A DNA stretch of 64,000 bases from Allium sativum. Its lineage: Eukaryota > Streptophyta > Magnoliopsida > Asparagales > Amaryllidaceae. Below are positions 35,666-47,238 of the stretch, one piece after another (within the stretch, counting starts at the first letter, position 1; each line of letters begins with the position of its first letter). Below the pieces are notes generated by a model. The model was given only the letters and a program-made list of their open reading frames with translations, did no database searches and was not told the origin of the DNA. The DNA lies in NCBI GenBank assembly GCA_030737875.1, contig CM060922.1, positions 320,145,456 to 320,209,455 on the forward strand, read 5' to 3'. Both the position numbers and the translations under genes were made by a program.

Positions 35666-38600
35666 AAATGAAACGACCCAAACTTCCCCGTAAAGGAAAG
35701 CCTGGATTGCTTTGAGAACAACACACATCAGAACACAAACTGAAGAACATTTTATTGCTGATTACAACAATTACATCAGAGTACAAGAATATAACAGAGT
35801 ATGAATACTTATTACAAAATAGAAATACAATAATATCAGAGATTTAAATTACATTTAAGTAAAAGTGGAAAAAATAATACAAATATACAACTGAAAGGAA
35901 TACACGGATACCGAGCTTTCCGAATATCGCTTCAGCTGTAAACCAGGATCCTGTAAATATATTTGCAAAAAGCTACTCGACTGCTCGTGTGGAAAATATG
36001 GGCACCCGAGTTTGCCAGTGAAACAAACTACAGGTCAGTCACGGGACTGGTATGAGAAATCTTACTTAACTTATCTAATAATAAGGCTAATCATAGGACC
36101 ACGCCGCTAACGCGGAACATGTTTACTCCATTGGATTTCCAGTGCAAGAAATAAAGTAAATCATTAAACAACGCAATGCTTTTTAGAAAAATGAAACCAT
36201 TATAAGACTCAAGTCCCATCACACAATGCAACGCAAACCGGAGGATAGAGTTTTACCATATAATGGTCAAAAATGCTTGATACGATAAAACGGATTTGAT
36301 ATTATTATTAGTGTATATATGTTTCAAAAACAATTTTAATCATAATGTATCAATCATAGACGGCATAGTACCACATCCTACTATGTCGCCATACTAGTTC
36401 TACAATCAAAACTGATGGTGTCGTATTGGAAATTGGGTTTCCATCATGAGTCGAGGCTAGGGATCGTCCTCTCTGATTCGAGACACTCTAGGAAATACCT
36501 CATGATTCCCCGCAGTGAACCCTTGGATGCGGTAGGGCCGGTCCACACATACGTTAGTGGATTGGTTATGCCTGAACATACGCTTCCCGGTTCATTTGAA
36601 CCTCTAATATGACCACTTCCGGCCTATAATCCTGAGGCGCCTCAATCCATCAACCACATAAGTAAAAATGTCAGGGATGGTAAGTCGCTGACACCACTTC
36701 TAGATAGAAAGAAACGTGTGCACTCCCTACGGTCCTGATCCCGTTTTTGACTCATACCGGGGTGTGAGGTTCGCGAAGTCACGCTATACACAAAGCTATG
36801 TGGAAATAGGCTATGCTTTGATCATCCCACAAGGCTCTGCTTTTCAACAAAAGCCTTGATCATTTGCATCTTGGCGTGCCACATTGACAATTCACGCCAT
36901 GTGATCAACAACTACCAATATATACCCTCTGAGGGTGTTAGGCAAGAGAATAAATTCTCCACCACCAAACGGATATATATTAAATAGAAATCAATTTAAT
37001 TTACATGGAATGAAATTCAATGTCAGACACACATCCATTTACAAGTCCGTTCTGGGTCTGAACGAAACCGGAGCCACTAGGTTCCCGCATATTCGGGCAA
37101 TCAACAAGTACGTCCGGACAAACTACCACTATTAACCCTTTCCTAGGAGCGACCCATTTTAGGGCATCAGTAGTCGTCAATTCGATGTGAACATCGTCGG
37201 TCTTCAACGACCGTCTTCATCTTAAACTCTTAATCATCGTAGTAATTATTCGGAAGGGGTTAAACCCGGTTTTTCTGAATAACATGTGTATTTTAATAAT
37301 TAAAAATCAAGTGCTATAAAAACACATCCAACGCCTCATTCCAATTCAGAATATTCTTCTAAGAAAATATTCACATTATCTTATCAAAGGTAAATTCTTT
37401 ACATTTATTCTTAAATCTTTCTTATAAAGATTTATTAAAATACTCCAATTTGGTTTTAAATATCAAAAATCATTATTTATTGATTATTCAAATTTAAGAA
37501 ATTAATCTTATCTTTAACTAGGTTAAAGAACTAATGTCATTTAAAACATAGTTCACGGTAAACCCAAAATCGTCTTCCACAAAATATGGAACTTTCACAG
37601 AAATCAAATCAATATATAATCTATATGAATTTCTGTATCAGACCAATAATATAAATGGAATAACGACAAAGCCTTTTAAATTCCATATGTTGTAACGGTC
37701 TTCTTTTACAGAAGCTTATCTCGATTATTATTAAATCGACTTCCATTCAATTCCAATTTAATATATTAAATTGGAAAAACTTTACTTTGGAAAAATTCAC
37801 ATTAAATCTAAATAAAAAGATTTGTAATTTCCAAGTTACATTTTCACTGTCAATTGGTTTAAAGAACAGATGTCGGTTAAAACACTGTTCACAATAAATC
37901 CAATTCACACTTTCATTTTGTTTCAATAAGTATAGCTGGAAAACTCTAAAATCTTAATTAAAAGATTTATTCTTTTCACAAAGGGTTCAAGAACAGTGTT
38001 ATTTAAGACACCATTCACGACAAACCAAAATCCAATTTATTTAATTCCAATTGAATATGAGTTAAATGGAAAACTTCACCAAAGTATTCTTTTACTAAAA
38101 TATTATTTTCTAAAATATTATTTTTCTAAAACATTCTTTTTCCTAAAATATTCTTTATTGGAATGCGACTCAATCAATAACCATATAGTTTCAGTTATAT
38201 GGTTTCCATATATTGCATGTCATCAACAATCATGATAAATAATTATTACACATCCAAATAACAACCAGAGTGGATTCTACAACTAAATTTTGGGATTAGT
38301 GTATGTCTAGCATCATCCCAATACCCGTGTGGGGTTTCATCCAACAAACAAATAATAAATTATTTGTGCACTTGGGCGATGTGTGAAAATTATCGTCCCA
38401 ATCACATAAACAAGTCGGATAACTTGTAAATGGAAGTGTAATATTCAATTTGAATATACTAACATTATCTTTAATCCGTCAAACATTTCAACATTACAAA
38501 CATATATTTCAAGCCATCGCTAACATCGTATTTTTAACATATGGATATTCTATTTTAATATCTAATCCTTCTTACTACAACCAACATATAATGAAAATAT

Positions 38601-39565
38601 AATTTTCATCGTCAATTTTTCTAATGAAAATGACTTACAATAAAAATGAAGTTTTATCGCCAAATCTTTTATTGCACAATAAACGACAATAAAATGTGAA
38701 CTTTATAATCTAATCTTTTATTGAAAACAAATTGGCGGTAAAAATATAATCTTTTTATTTCAATATTTTTATTGTAACAAAGTGACAAAAAATATAATCT
38801 TCTTATTTTAATCCTTCTATTGAAACAAAGTGACAATAAAAATGTAATCTTTTATTTCATTTCTTTTCATTGAAAACATATCACATAAAAATACAATCTT
38901 TTATTCCTATTCTGTTTAATGAGAATAGTATTACATAAACATGTATGTTTTTAATTTTATTCTTTTTAATGAGAACAATACTACATAAAAATGTGAACTT
39001 TTATTTCTAATCTTTTTATTGTAACTAATCAACAATAAAAATATTAATTTTTATAGCTTTTGTGTAATCCTTTTCAATGACCAAAAATGTATATTTTAGT
39101 GTAATCCTTTTCAATGACCAAAAATGTATATTTTTATCTAATTCTTTATAATGTACAAAAATGTCTATTTTTATCTAATTCTTTTCAATGGCCAAAAATG
39201 TATATTTTAATCTAATTCTTTTTAGTGTACAAAAATGTCTATTTTTGTCTAGTTCTTTCCAATGTACACAAATATCCCTTTTTGTCTAGTTCTTTTTAAT
39301 GTACAAAAATGTCTACTTTTGTCTAGTTCTTTTTAATATAAGAAAAAAAATGTTCATTTTTATCTAATACTTTTTATTCTAATCTTTTGACACAAATGTT
39401 AACTTTGTTTCAATAACATGTTTTAACACAAATGATAATTTTTATTTCAATTTACATGTTTTGACAAAAATGTAATTTTTATTTCAATAATCATGTTTTA
39501 ACACAAAAGTGTTATTTTATTCTAACTTCACATTCCTAACAAAAATGATATCTTTAATCCTAAGA

Positions 39566-39850
39566 AACATTTCCTAACAAAAATGTTCTTTTAATCATAT
39601 TAAACATTTCTTAACAAAAATGTCCTTTTAATCATATTAACCATTTCTTAACAAAAATGTCCTATTAATCATATTAAACATTTCTTAACAAAAACGTCCT
39701 TTTAATCATATTAAACATTTCTTAACAAAAACGTCCTTTTAATCATATTAAACATTTCTTAACAAAAACGTCCTTTTAATCATATTAAACATTTCTTAAC
39801 AAAAACATGTCCTTTTAATCATATTAAACATTTCTTAACAAAAATGAAAT
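39566..39850. repeat. 37-bp tandem array in LTR B3 (8 units)
   Basis: Same unit as at 24386-24760. One unit carries a 2-base insertion (near 39805). The copy number is less than half that of the partner LTR. Confidence 0.9.
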
Positions 39851-40994
39851 ATTTATTTCAATGTAATAATCTTACAAAGATTACATTTTTAAATAAAATG
39901 ACCTTAATATTCTAACATGACATTATGTACAAAAATGACATTATATTCAACTCAAAAATTTTATACAAAAATGTTATTTTATTCTCTAATGCAACATTTT
40001 ATACTATAGTAACATTTAAAACAAAATTGTTGTTTTCTTTTATTATCATAACCTACTTCTAACAAAAAGGTTATCTTTATAATCATAGCATGTTTCTAAT
40101 AAAGAATGTTATTTTAATCTAATCATCATTTCTAACCAAAGTGGTATTTTTTCTACTTTAACAAAACATGATTATTACAATTTATCCCAAACAACAAACA
40201 GAAAAACACAGATCTGATTTCATTACGTTCATACATCGATTTCAAATAGGAAGAAAATAATTATATTTTATTTAATTACTATAAAATAGAAATCTCACCT
40301 TGGTTGGTTTTCAGAAATCGCTGATAATGTTTGTTTTAAATTGAATTAACCTCTACGTTAAATTCAATCAAAAATCCTGACGGCTTCTGAATTTGTTTCA
40401 GTCTATTCCATTGTGTAGTCCTTGCTCCTACAGGTCCAACGGATCCGAAAATGTCCAATTCTATTTTGATTTGCACGAGATATGGAATTTTAAACATTTT
40501 ACAATTAAATAACATAATTAACATTGAATTAATTGTTTTTAGTTACATGATTAAGGAGCCTTGACCCCTTTCTTCTCGGTTTGCCTGGACGGGAATAATC
40601 CGTAACCGAAACCCATGCTCGCCTTCTCAACCCCGACGCCGCACGCACACCGGAGCACTCACCGTCGATCTGAAGACACCACGCGAAATCCCCAAAACCT
40701 CTCTCCCCATGCGCCGATCATCAATGAACTCGGTGGGCCCTAGGGGATAGGAAACACCTTCAAACGTTGGCAATTTTCACGAGAAATTCGGTCTCTTCGT
40801 TCACCTAATTCCGATCACATCAGTACCCTTGTGAAGAGCTTGGATTCCTCTTCGATTTGGTATTGGGTTCATGTCTTAATTCGATTTGTGGAAGAAGATT
40901 TTAAGGATTTAAAATCGGAGCTTCATGGCCGTTTAAAACAAGGGCGATGCCTGTTGTGTTTAGATTAGGGTTAGTCTTTTGTGTTAGTGATGGT

Positions 40995-41004
40995 TATTTA
41001 TATA
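40995..41004 (-). promoter_or_regulatory. Candidate TATA box of LTR B3
   Basis: The minus strand reads TATATAAATA, identical to the box in LTR B2, about 0.9 kb inside the LTR. As the 5' LTR, this copy would drive the genomic RNA. Confidence 0.6.
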
Positions 41005-42263
41005 ATAAAATATTATTTAAATTACTTAATTTCTTAATTAAAGCCTGTTAGTCCTTTTCAGCTCCGATTTCAGCCCAACAAAAGATGTCCCTAGGCAAAT
41101 ACCCCTATTCTGGAACCAATGGGCTAGGTCCCGTCAGCCCAAACGATCGTCTACAGCCTATTTTCCTTAATTTAATATTTAATTCATTTAATTATTTAAT
41201 TTAATCGTACATTTAAATATACCGGGGCCACATACTGCCTCTAAAAATTCCAGAAAAATTATTTCTAGTTATGTTTTGACGATATAGTCCTAACAAAACT
41301 AATTTCGTTGAATTTGAAAACCGTTTGAAAAATGGCCATTTTCTGGTCAATTAAATTTGACTGAAACTGACAAAACACGTTTTCCTTTGCCACGCTCACA
41401 TATTATTTCGAAAAATTATGAAAATTTAAAACTAGCAATAATTTGACATTCTGGTTCCAACAAAAGTTGTTTTGTCGAAAACGGAGGTCATTTGCAAAAT
41501 GGCTATTTTAAAGGGCTATATATTATATTAAAATATATATAAATTCCACAACGACTTTTCTGAATTTTAAACTGGACATAACTTACAATTTATAAAGTGA
41601 AATTCTAGTTTCTTACATTCATTAGAAAGATATGATTAACCAGATTTAAATATTTCTTGTTTCGCTCAATTCTGATTTAAAATGAATTCTGTATATTCAG
41701 TTGAAATTTAAAATCGAATTTTCGAACTGTCGCGCCATTTCTAACTCCTTTTATAATTAAATTAAATTTATTCATTTTAACTTTGATTAAAATAAATTTT
41801 TAGTCGTTATTATTTAAAATAAATCATTTTAAATATTTAAAATCCATTAAAATTTCTAAAATAAAAATTTTAAATTGATTCCAAAATTCCAGGTTGTTAC
41901 AATGACTATTTGTAATGTTGAGCTCATAAGCAAGATCTTTTGAATGTAAGAACAATTCATTTTTATTTGCTGCAAAAATAATTATTTCCCTTGGATGTTT
42001 AAATACTAAAATGTGCATGCAATTTCTCTTCCCATCGTGACTATTTATGGTTGCCTTATTTTTCTTATACAATATTTTAATTATCATTTGCAACAAATAG
42101 AAGCATTAAATGGTCATGATACTTGCATAAATTTTGGCAAAATTAATGTTATAAAGATCATGAGAAAGATATCTACGTTAGCCATATTAAAAATTTTAAT
42201 TTTCCTTCTCCTGATTTTAAAAGTTTGACAAAATTTCTTTCGCATTCCTCATTAAATTGGGAC

Positions 42264-42461
42264 ATTTCCATTAAATTCACGTCTACATTCATTGCATTGA
42301 GTATATAAAATAGGCTTAGCTTTGAAAACTTATTTGGTATTAGACCTAAGTAGGTGGGGCCAGACATTAATTGTTCTCAAATTGAGATAATGTTCAATGT
42401 TTGGAATGTTTTAATTCCCCTTCACTTTTGGATTTATTCACAAAATAATATATTAAATTTA
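42264..42461 (+). repeat. 200-bp block duplicated from 17948-18145
   Basis: This is a direct-orientation copy of the block left of the B element, with a few substitutions. Similarity resumes briefly after the MITE (42684 to about 42710) and then stops. Confidence 0.85.
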
Positions 42462-42683
42462 GGGGTTTCTAATCTCAAGGACAAAATGAACAAAAAATTA
42501 TTCCATAAGGACATGGGGGTAAAATTTTATCCATAAGGACAAATTTTAGTGTAAAGGGTTGAATTCAGGGGCCCACTATAATTCATCCCTTTACACTAAA
42601 ATTTGTCCTTATGGACAAAATTTTAGCCTCTTGTCCTTATGGAATAAGTTATTGTTCATTTTGTCCTTCAAGGTATTTTCCTG
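42462..42683. mobile_element. 222-bp foldback MITE with 9-bp target duplication
   Basis: TTAAATTTA flanks both sides (42453-42461 and 42684-42692), and the empty site exists in the window at about 18137-18145. The halves are long inverted repeats: AAGGACAAAATGAACAA near the left end pairs with its reverse complement near the right end, and TCCATAAGGACAAATTTTAG pairs with its counterpart across a 28-base centre. A 9-bp duplication is typical of Mutator-like elements. No coding capacity. Confidence 0.88.
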
Positions 42684-43296
42684 TTAAATTTAATCTTTTA
42701 GCAAATTTTTCATCCATATCGACAACTTTATAGGATAGGAGAAAATTAAGGATGAAAGTTGTTTAGTTAGGACTTACAAACACAACAAATGATTTTTTTT
42801 GAATTAATTTCACATATACCTAAATGTAGACTTTGTCTTGGGAAATTTTAAAATTGTTTATAATTACTTTCTGTATGCCATCTAATTCAATTTTTTAGCC
42901 TTTGTATATGTTATATTTCGTTTATTTACTTATTGGATAAATTTCGACCAAACTTTGGTATTTGATTATTTGTTAAGTAAACACAATGTTGCAAGTGTAT
43001 TAAATTTTCCATCGAATGCACTTATATCTCAAATATGGAAGTGGAGTTATTGCTTAACATATTAAAGTAAGCACATGTAATCATCTTCAATAAAAATCCC
43101 AATTTTTGGTAATCTGTATGCTATTTTCTATTTCAAAGTTGACATGAAAATTTCCACATTGTTACTTCTTCACTTAATTTGCTGCAAATAAGACTGTTAT
43201 AAAGTATAATGTCTACATAAATAATATGAAAACTACATGGATAGGGGAAAAGGTATTTGTTCATTAAAAGTAGAATGAAATGGTTGACAATCTGAA

Positions 43297-43506
43297 ATGA
43301 ATTGTAGTCGCTTTCCAGAAAGGGGAGTATATGATTGCAACGATAATGGGCATTGTGATGAGGATCTTGAATCATGCCACTTGGTAAAAACCCCTTGGAT
43401 AGATGTTCTGCTGAAACCTGAAAATGTAGTTCTGGAAGTTGGTGGATGTACACAGATGATTATTTTTTATACAGTGTACATATTATCATTTTTTGGTAAG
43501 GAATGA
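43297..43506 (+). other. Possible captured exon (69-codon frame)
   Basis: This frame is less AT-rich than its surroundings and contains a cysteine-spaced stretch (CNDNGHCDEDLESC). A GCACTGCAG acceptor-like site follows at about 43549. I recognise no protein family. It may be a gene fragment in a Helitron or simply chance. Confidence 0.2.
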
Positions 43507-43618
43507 CTAATTAATATTGTGCATCTATTCAAATGTTTATTGCACTGCAGGAATGAAGAATAATAAAAAAAGTGGAAGTCATGAAGTTATGTTGGGAACA
43601 AGATTGGACTTGAACATA

Positions 43619-43742
43619 ATTTTCATGTTTATTTTGTTTGGAATGGAAACTACTCATGATCTTATATTTATTTAGCTCTGATTTTCATATTTATTTTGTT
43701 TGGAATTAAAACTACTCATGATCTTATATTTATTTTGCTCTA
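43619..43742. repeat. 62-bp tandem duplication
   Basis: A unit containing AAACTACTCATGATCTTATA is present twice with about three differences. Confidence 0.85.
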
Positions 43743-44139
43743 CAAACTACTATAGATTAATGTATTTTCTATTGTGGATGTTTATTTTTATGTTGTAATT
43801 TAAAATTTCAGTTAGAATGTCGCTTATACATAGGAAAATATATTTAAAACTTAATAACAAAGCATACATTGCATTATATTATATATATATATATATGATG
43901 ACATCATATACACATTTTAGCTTCATCAAAAAAGTTAACATACTGTAGTTTGTATATAATTTATATAATATCACTTGAATTGTATCATTTATATAATTTT
44001 AACAATTATTTGTTCAAATTTTCACATTTAAAGATCACAAAATAAGTTTAAATTATAATGAATTAAGAACATGTTTTCAAAATAAATCACAAATAATCAT
44101 TTTTTTTATATCTATGCCAAAAAATAACCATTCATAACA

Positions 44140-44340
44140 AAAAAATTAGATGGATAATTGAATAATTAATCAAATAATCATCCACGACAAAATTATTGTT
44201 AGATGAACAACATGATAATTAATTATTGTAACCGCATAAATTATTAGATGGATAACAGAACAATTAATCAAAATAATCATCCATAATAAAATTATTTTTG
44301 GATGAACAACAGAACAATTTATTATTGTTGCCGCATGAAT
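44140..44340. repeat. About 100-bp tandem duplication
   Basis: Two imperfect copies contain TTAGATGGATAA, CAAATAATCATCCA and GATGAACAACA-like phrases in the same order. Confidence 0.75.
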
Positions 44341-44454
44341 TATAATATTTAAAAATATATATGTAACTATTTAATATTAACTACGTTACTTTTGTTTTCT
44401 TTTATTTTTGATATTTAATCATTACAGTATTTTTTTTAATAAAATAAATCTTAA

Positions 44455-44483
44455 TGCCCAGCAAAGCAGGCAAAAAATACTAG
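44455..44483 (+). mobile_element. Helitron-like 3' terminus
   Basis: TGCC...GGCA plus an inner GC/GC pair can form a small hairpin (44455-44472). It is followed by AAAAAATACTAG ending in CTAG (44480-44483) and then a T, the usual plant Helitron 3' end. I could not fix the 5' TC end. The full element would then include the region split by the B element. Confidence 0.4.
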
Positions 44484-47238
44484 TAAATTATTGTTAGACT
44501 TAAATTCGTATACAAATGAAAAATGACAATTTTTACGGTTAAGTTATATATTAGAATTGTATACAAACTTAAGAGACATTTTACTGTTAAGTACACATTA
44601 GAATTTGTGTACAAACCAAAGAATCATTTTTATTGTCAAAACATACAATAGAATTTGTATACTAATTAAAGATACATTTTTATCGTCAAATTATACAATA
44701 GAATTTGTATGCAAATTAAAGTGACATTTTTATCGTTAATTTATACAGTAGAATTTGTATGCAAATTAAAGTGACATTCTTACCGTTAAATTATACAATA
44801 GAATTTGAATGCAAATCAAAGCGACATTTTTATTGTCAAATTATACATTAGAATTTGTGTACAAAGTAAAGAGGCATTTTATATGTTATATTATACATTG
44901 AAACTATATATACAAATAAAATATTTCTTTTTATTTGTTAAAGTTAAAAATAGAAATTTCATACAAGTAATGAAAATAAAAATTATCTTTTATTTGTCAT
45001 TAGCAAAAATGTCAGGTGAATAAAATACATACTTATTTGCCATTAAAAAACATGCAGAAATGAATGTAAACAAAATACATGTTTATTTGACATTATGAAC
45101 ATGTGGATATGATATGCCATTAAAACATTCTTTTATTTGGCGTGTTAAACACGTTAGTGGAATCATCGAATGGTTTATATTTATATATAATTTTATATAA
45201 ATAAATATAAATTAAAATTAAACGAATCGCGCGCGGTAGTTTGCGTTTCGGAATCGTAACTTTAAACGATTATACCGAAAGATCCGACCGTCGGATTTTC
45301 CCAAAACTGAAACCGTTAGGACCGCTTTGGGAAGATCTTTCCAACGATATAAATTTATTAAAATCCTACGGTTAGATTTCGAGAAAAGTGTAAATCAAAT
45401 TTTGATAAAAACAGCGCAAGGGCCGCCTATTGACTCGAAGCGTCGTTAAATTAAATTAAGCTATTTTTAAAATAAAAATAGCGATAAATTGTTACAAAAT
45501 AATATTAATGATATAAAATGGTTTTAAATTATATATTCGAGAATTATTTGAAAAGACCGAGTTCAATCTCATTTCAAATAATTATACGGCGATTTGAATC
45601 AAAGATAATAAAGATGGTGATTGAAAACCGGCGATCTTCACATCGAATGGATGACTACTGATGCCTGGCATTGGGTAGCTCCCAGTAAAGGGTTAAAGTG
45701 GTAGTTGTCCGGACGTACTTGTTGACTGTCCGGATAAGGGAGCACCTCTCTTCCGTATTGGACATACGGGACGAGGAATAAGGTGTCTCCGGTTTCGTTC
45801 AGACCCAGAACGGACTTGTAAATGGATGTGTGTCTGACGTTGAATTTCATTCTATGTGAATTGATTTCTATTTAATACATATCTGTTTGGTGGCGGAGAA
45901 TTTATTCTCTTGCTTAACACCCTTCTCTGAGACGCATGAGCTAAGAGGTTATATATTGATGGTTATCGATCGCATGGCGTGAATTGTCAATGTGGCATGC
46001 CAAGATGCAAATGATCAAGGCTTTTGTTGAAAAGCAGAGCCTTTAGTTGATGATCAAAGCACGGCCTATTTAGGCGAAGCTTTGTGTATAGCGTTACTTC
46101 GCAAGCCTCACACCCGATAAGAGTCAGAAACGGGACAAGGGAACGCAGGGAGTGCACACATTTCTTTCTAGCTAGAAGTGGTATCAGGATTTTGCAAGCC
46201 CTGACATTTTACTTATGTGGATGATGGATTACGAGGTCTCAGTTATATTGGTCGATGGTGACCAATTTATAGGTTCAATAGGACTAGGAAGCGTGTGTTC
46301 AGGCATAACTAATCCACTAAAGTATTTGTGGACCGGCCCTGCAGGATCCAAGGGTTCACTGTGGGGGATCCTGAGACATTTGCTAGAGTGTCTCGAATCG
46401 GTAAGGAGATCGTCCCAAGCCTTGACTCATGATGGAAACCCAATTTCCAATACGACATTACGGTTTTGATTGTAAACCTATATATGGCGACATTGTATAT
46501 GGTAGCTATGCAGTCTAGGATTGATACATTTACTTTGAAGTATTTTAAAACTGATTAGATACTAATAATAATATTAAAATATTATTTTCTATGTATCAAG
46601 CATGTTTGATCATTATATGGTAAAACTCTATCCTCTGGTTTGCGTTGCGTTGTGTGATGGGACTTGAGTCTTATAATGATTTCATTTTTCTAAAAAGCAC
46701 TGCATTATTTTGAATAAAAAAATTTATTTAATTTATGCACTGGCAATCCAATGGAGTAAACCCGTTCCGCGTTAGCGGCGTGGTCCTGTGATTAACCATA
46801 TTGTTAGATAAGTTCGGAAAGATTTCTCGTACCATACCCATGACTGACTCGTAGTTTGTTTTACTTTGCAAACTTGGGTGCCCTCTTTTCCACACGGGCA
46901 GTCGGGTCATTATTTTGCAGATATATTGAGCAGGATTTTGGATCAAAGCTTAAAGTTGTGTCCAGAGCATTGATAGTCTTCCTCTGTGCTAGTCTATTCA
47001 TTTCTGCTGCATTGTATTAAATCTATTGTAAATTAATCTTCCGTTGTATTATTATTTCGATGTACTCTGATATTCTATACTCTAATATTACATTATTATG
47101 ATGTTTATAAAAGTCTTCTGCTATTTGCTCAGATGTGTTGTATGCCCAGAGTTAGAGAATTCGAGGATTTCCAACTTTTGGATCGGACCTGTGTGGTTTA
47201 TGGTCGATTCAAAGGGCGGGGATTTTCGGGTCATTACA
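44484..47238 (+). repeat. Family B LTR fragment, copy B4 (R-U5 side)
   Basis: Plus-oriented. It starts directly after the Helitron-like end and finishes TTCGGGTCATTACA at 47238. It contains a conserved U3-type motif (about 45215-45420), the shared module with GTTCAGACCCAGAACGG (about 45790), the reverse of the hairpin series (45890-46100), and the phrase TGTGTGATGGGACTTGAGTC (46650) found in the other B copies. The usual GC-rich island and most AT-rich arrays are absent, so it is internally deleted or a divergent subfamily. No PBS follows. Confidence 0.75.
44490..45140. repeat. About 64-bp degenerate tandem repeat in B4
   Basis: Units around CAATAGAATTTGTATGCAAA followed by a GACATTTTTATCG phrase recur six or more times, decaying into TTATTTGCCATTA-type phrases to the right. 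Confidence 0.75.

Larger units (their letters stand above)
34952..35668 (-). other. 717-bp non-coding core of the complete B element
   Basis: The whole internal domain lies between the PBS and PPT ends. It is AT-rich, with no frame of 60 codons on either strand and no gag, protease, RT or integrase motif. The one conspicuous structure is the 32-bp palindrome at 35298-35329. The minimal content (PBS, PPT, possible packaging signal) resembles TRIM cores, although the LTRs are twenty times longer than TRIM LTRs. Confidence 0.85.
20495..41901 (-). mobile_element. Complete family B giant-LTR, non-coding-core retrotransposon (LARD-like), with a nested insertion
   Basis: On the minus strand the order is: 5' LTR (41901 to 35669), PBS (35665 to 35654), core, PPT (34964 to 34952), 3' LTR (34951 to 20495, interrupted by element C). 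The core is 717 bp and has no frame of 60 codons or more. Without element C the two LTRs are about 6.23 and 6.59 kb, so over 90 % of the element is LTR. Over the first 500 bp the LTRs differ at about twenty positions by eye (about 4 %), so this is one fairly old insertion. The flanking five bases are CAGAC (left) and ATGAC (right), an imperfect duplication. It encodes no gag or pol and must be mobilised in trans. LARDs are known from cereals, but those have 3-4 kb cores; a sub-kilobase core is more like a TRIM. Confidence 0.9.
35669..41901 (-). repeat. 5' LTR of the complete B element (B3, 6.2 kb)
   Basis: It starts (plus) TGAAACGACCC and ends AGGTTGTTACA. Over its whole length it is collinear with the two pieces of LTR B2. 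It carries the same hairpin module (36780-37075), minisatellites (38640-39360), 37-bp array (39566-39850, 8 units), GC-richer island (40555-40990) and TATA box (40995-41004). Frames at 36415, 36935, 37001, 37996 and 40336 have disrupted counterparts in the partner LTR and are not genes. Confidence 0.92.
41902..44483 (+). other. Flank right of the complete B element; possible Helitron body
   Basis: AT-rich, intron-like DNA containing the second copy of the 200-bp block (42264-42461), a MITE, short tandem duplications and, at its right end, a Helitron-like terminus. A frame at 43297-43506 might be a captured exon (listed separately). No autonomous transposon gene (RepHel helicase) is visible. 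Confidence 0.4.

Noticed and set aside
18160..43700. One host gene with the B element in an intron
   Set aside because: Exon-like pieces on either side do not give a continuous frame and no family is recognised; a Helitron or plain intergenic DNA is as likely.
43878..43896. (AT)n run as a regulatory element
   Set aside because: Simple microsatellite with no flanking promoter features.
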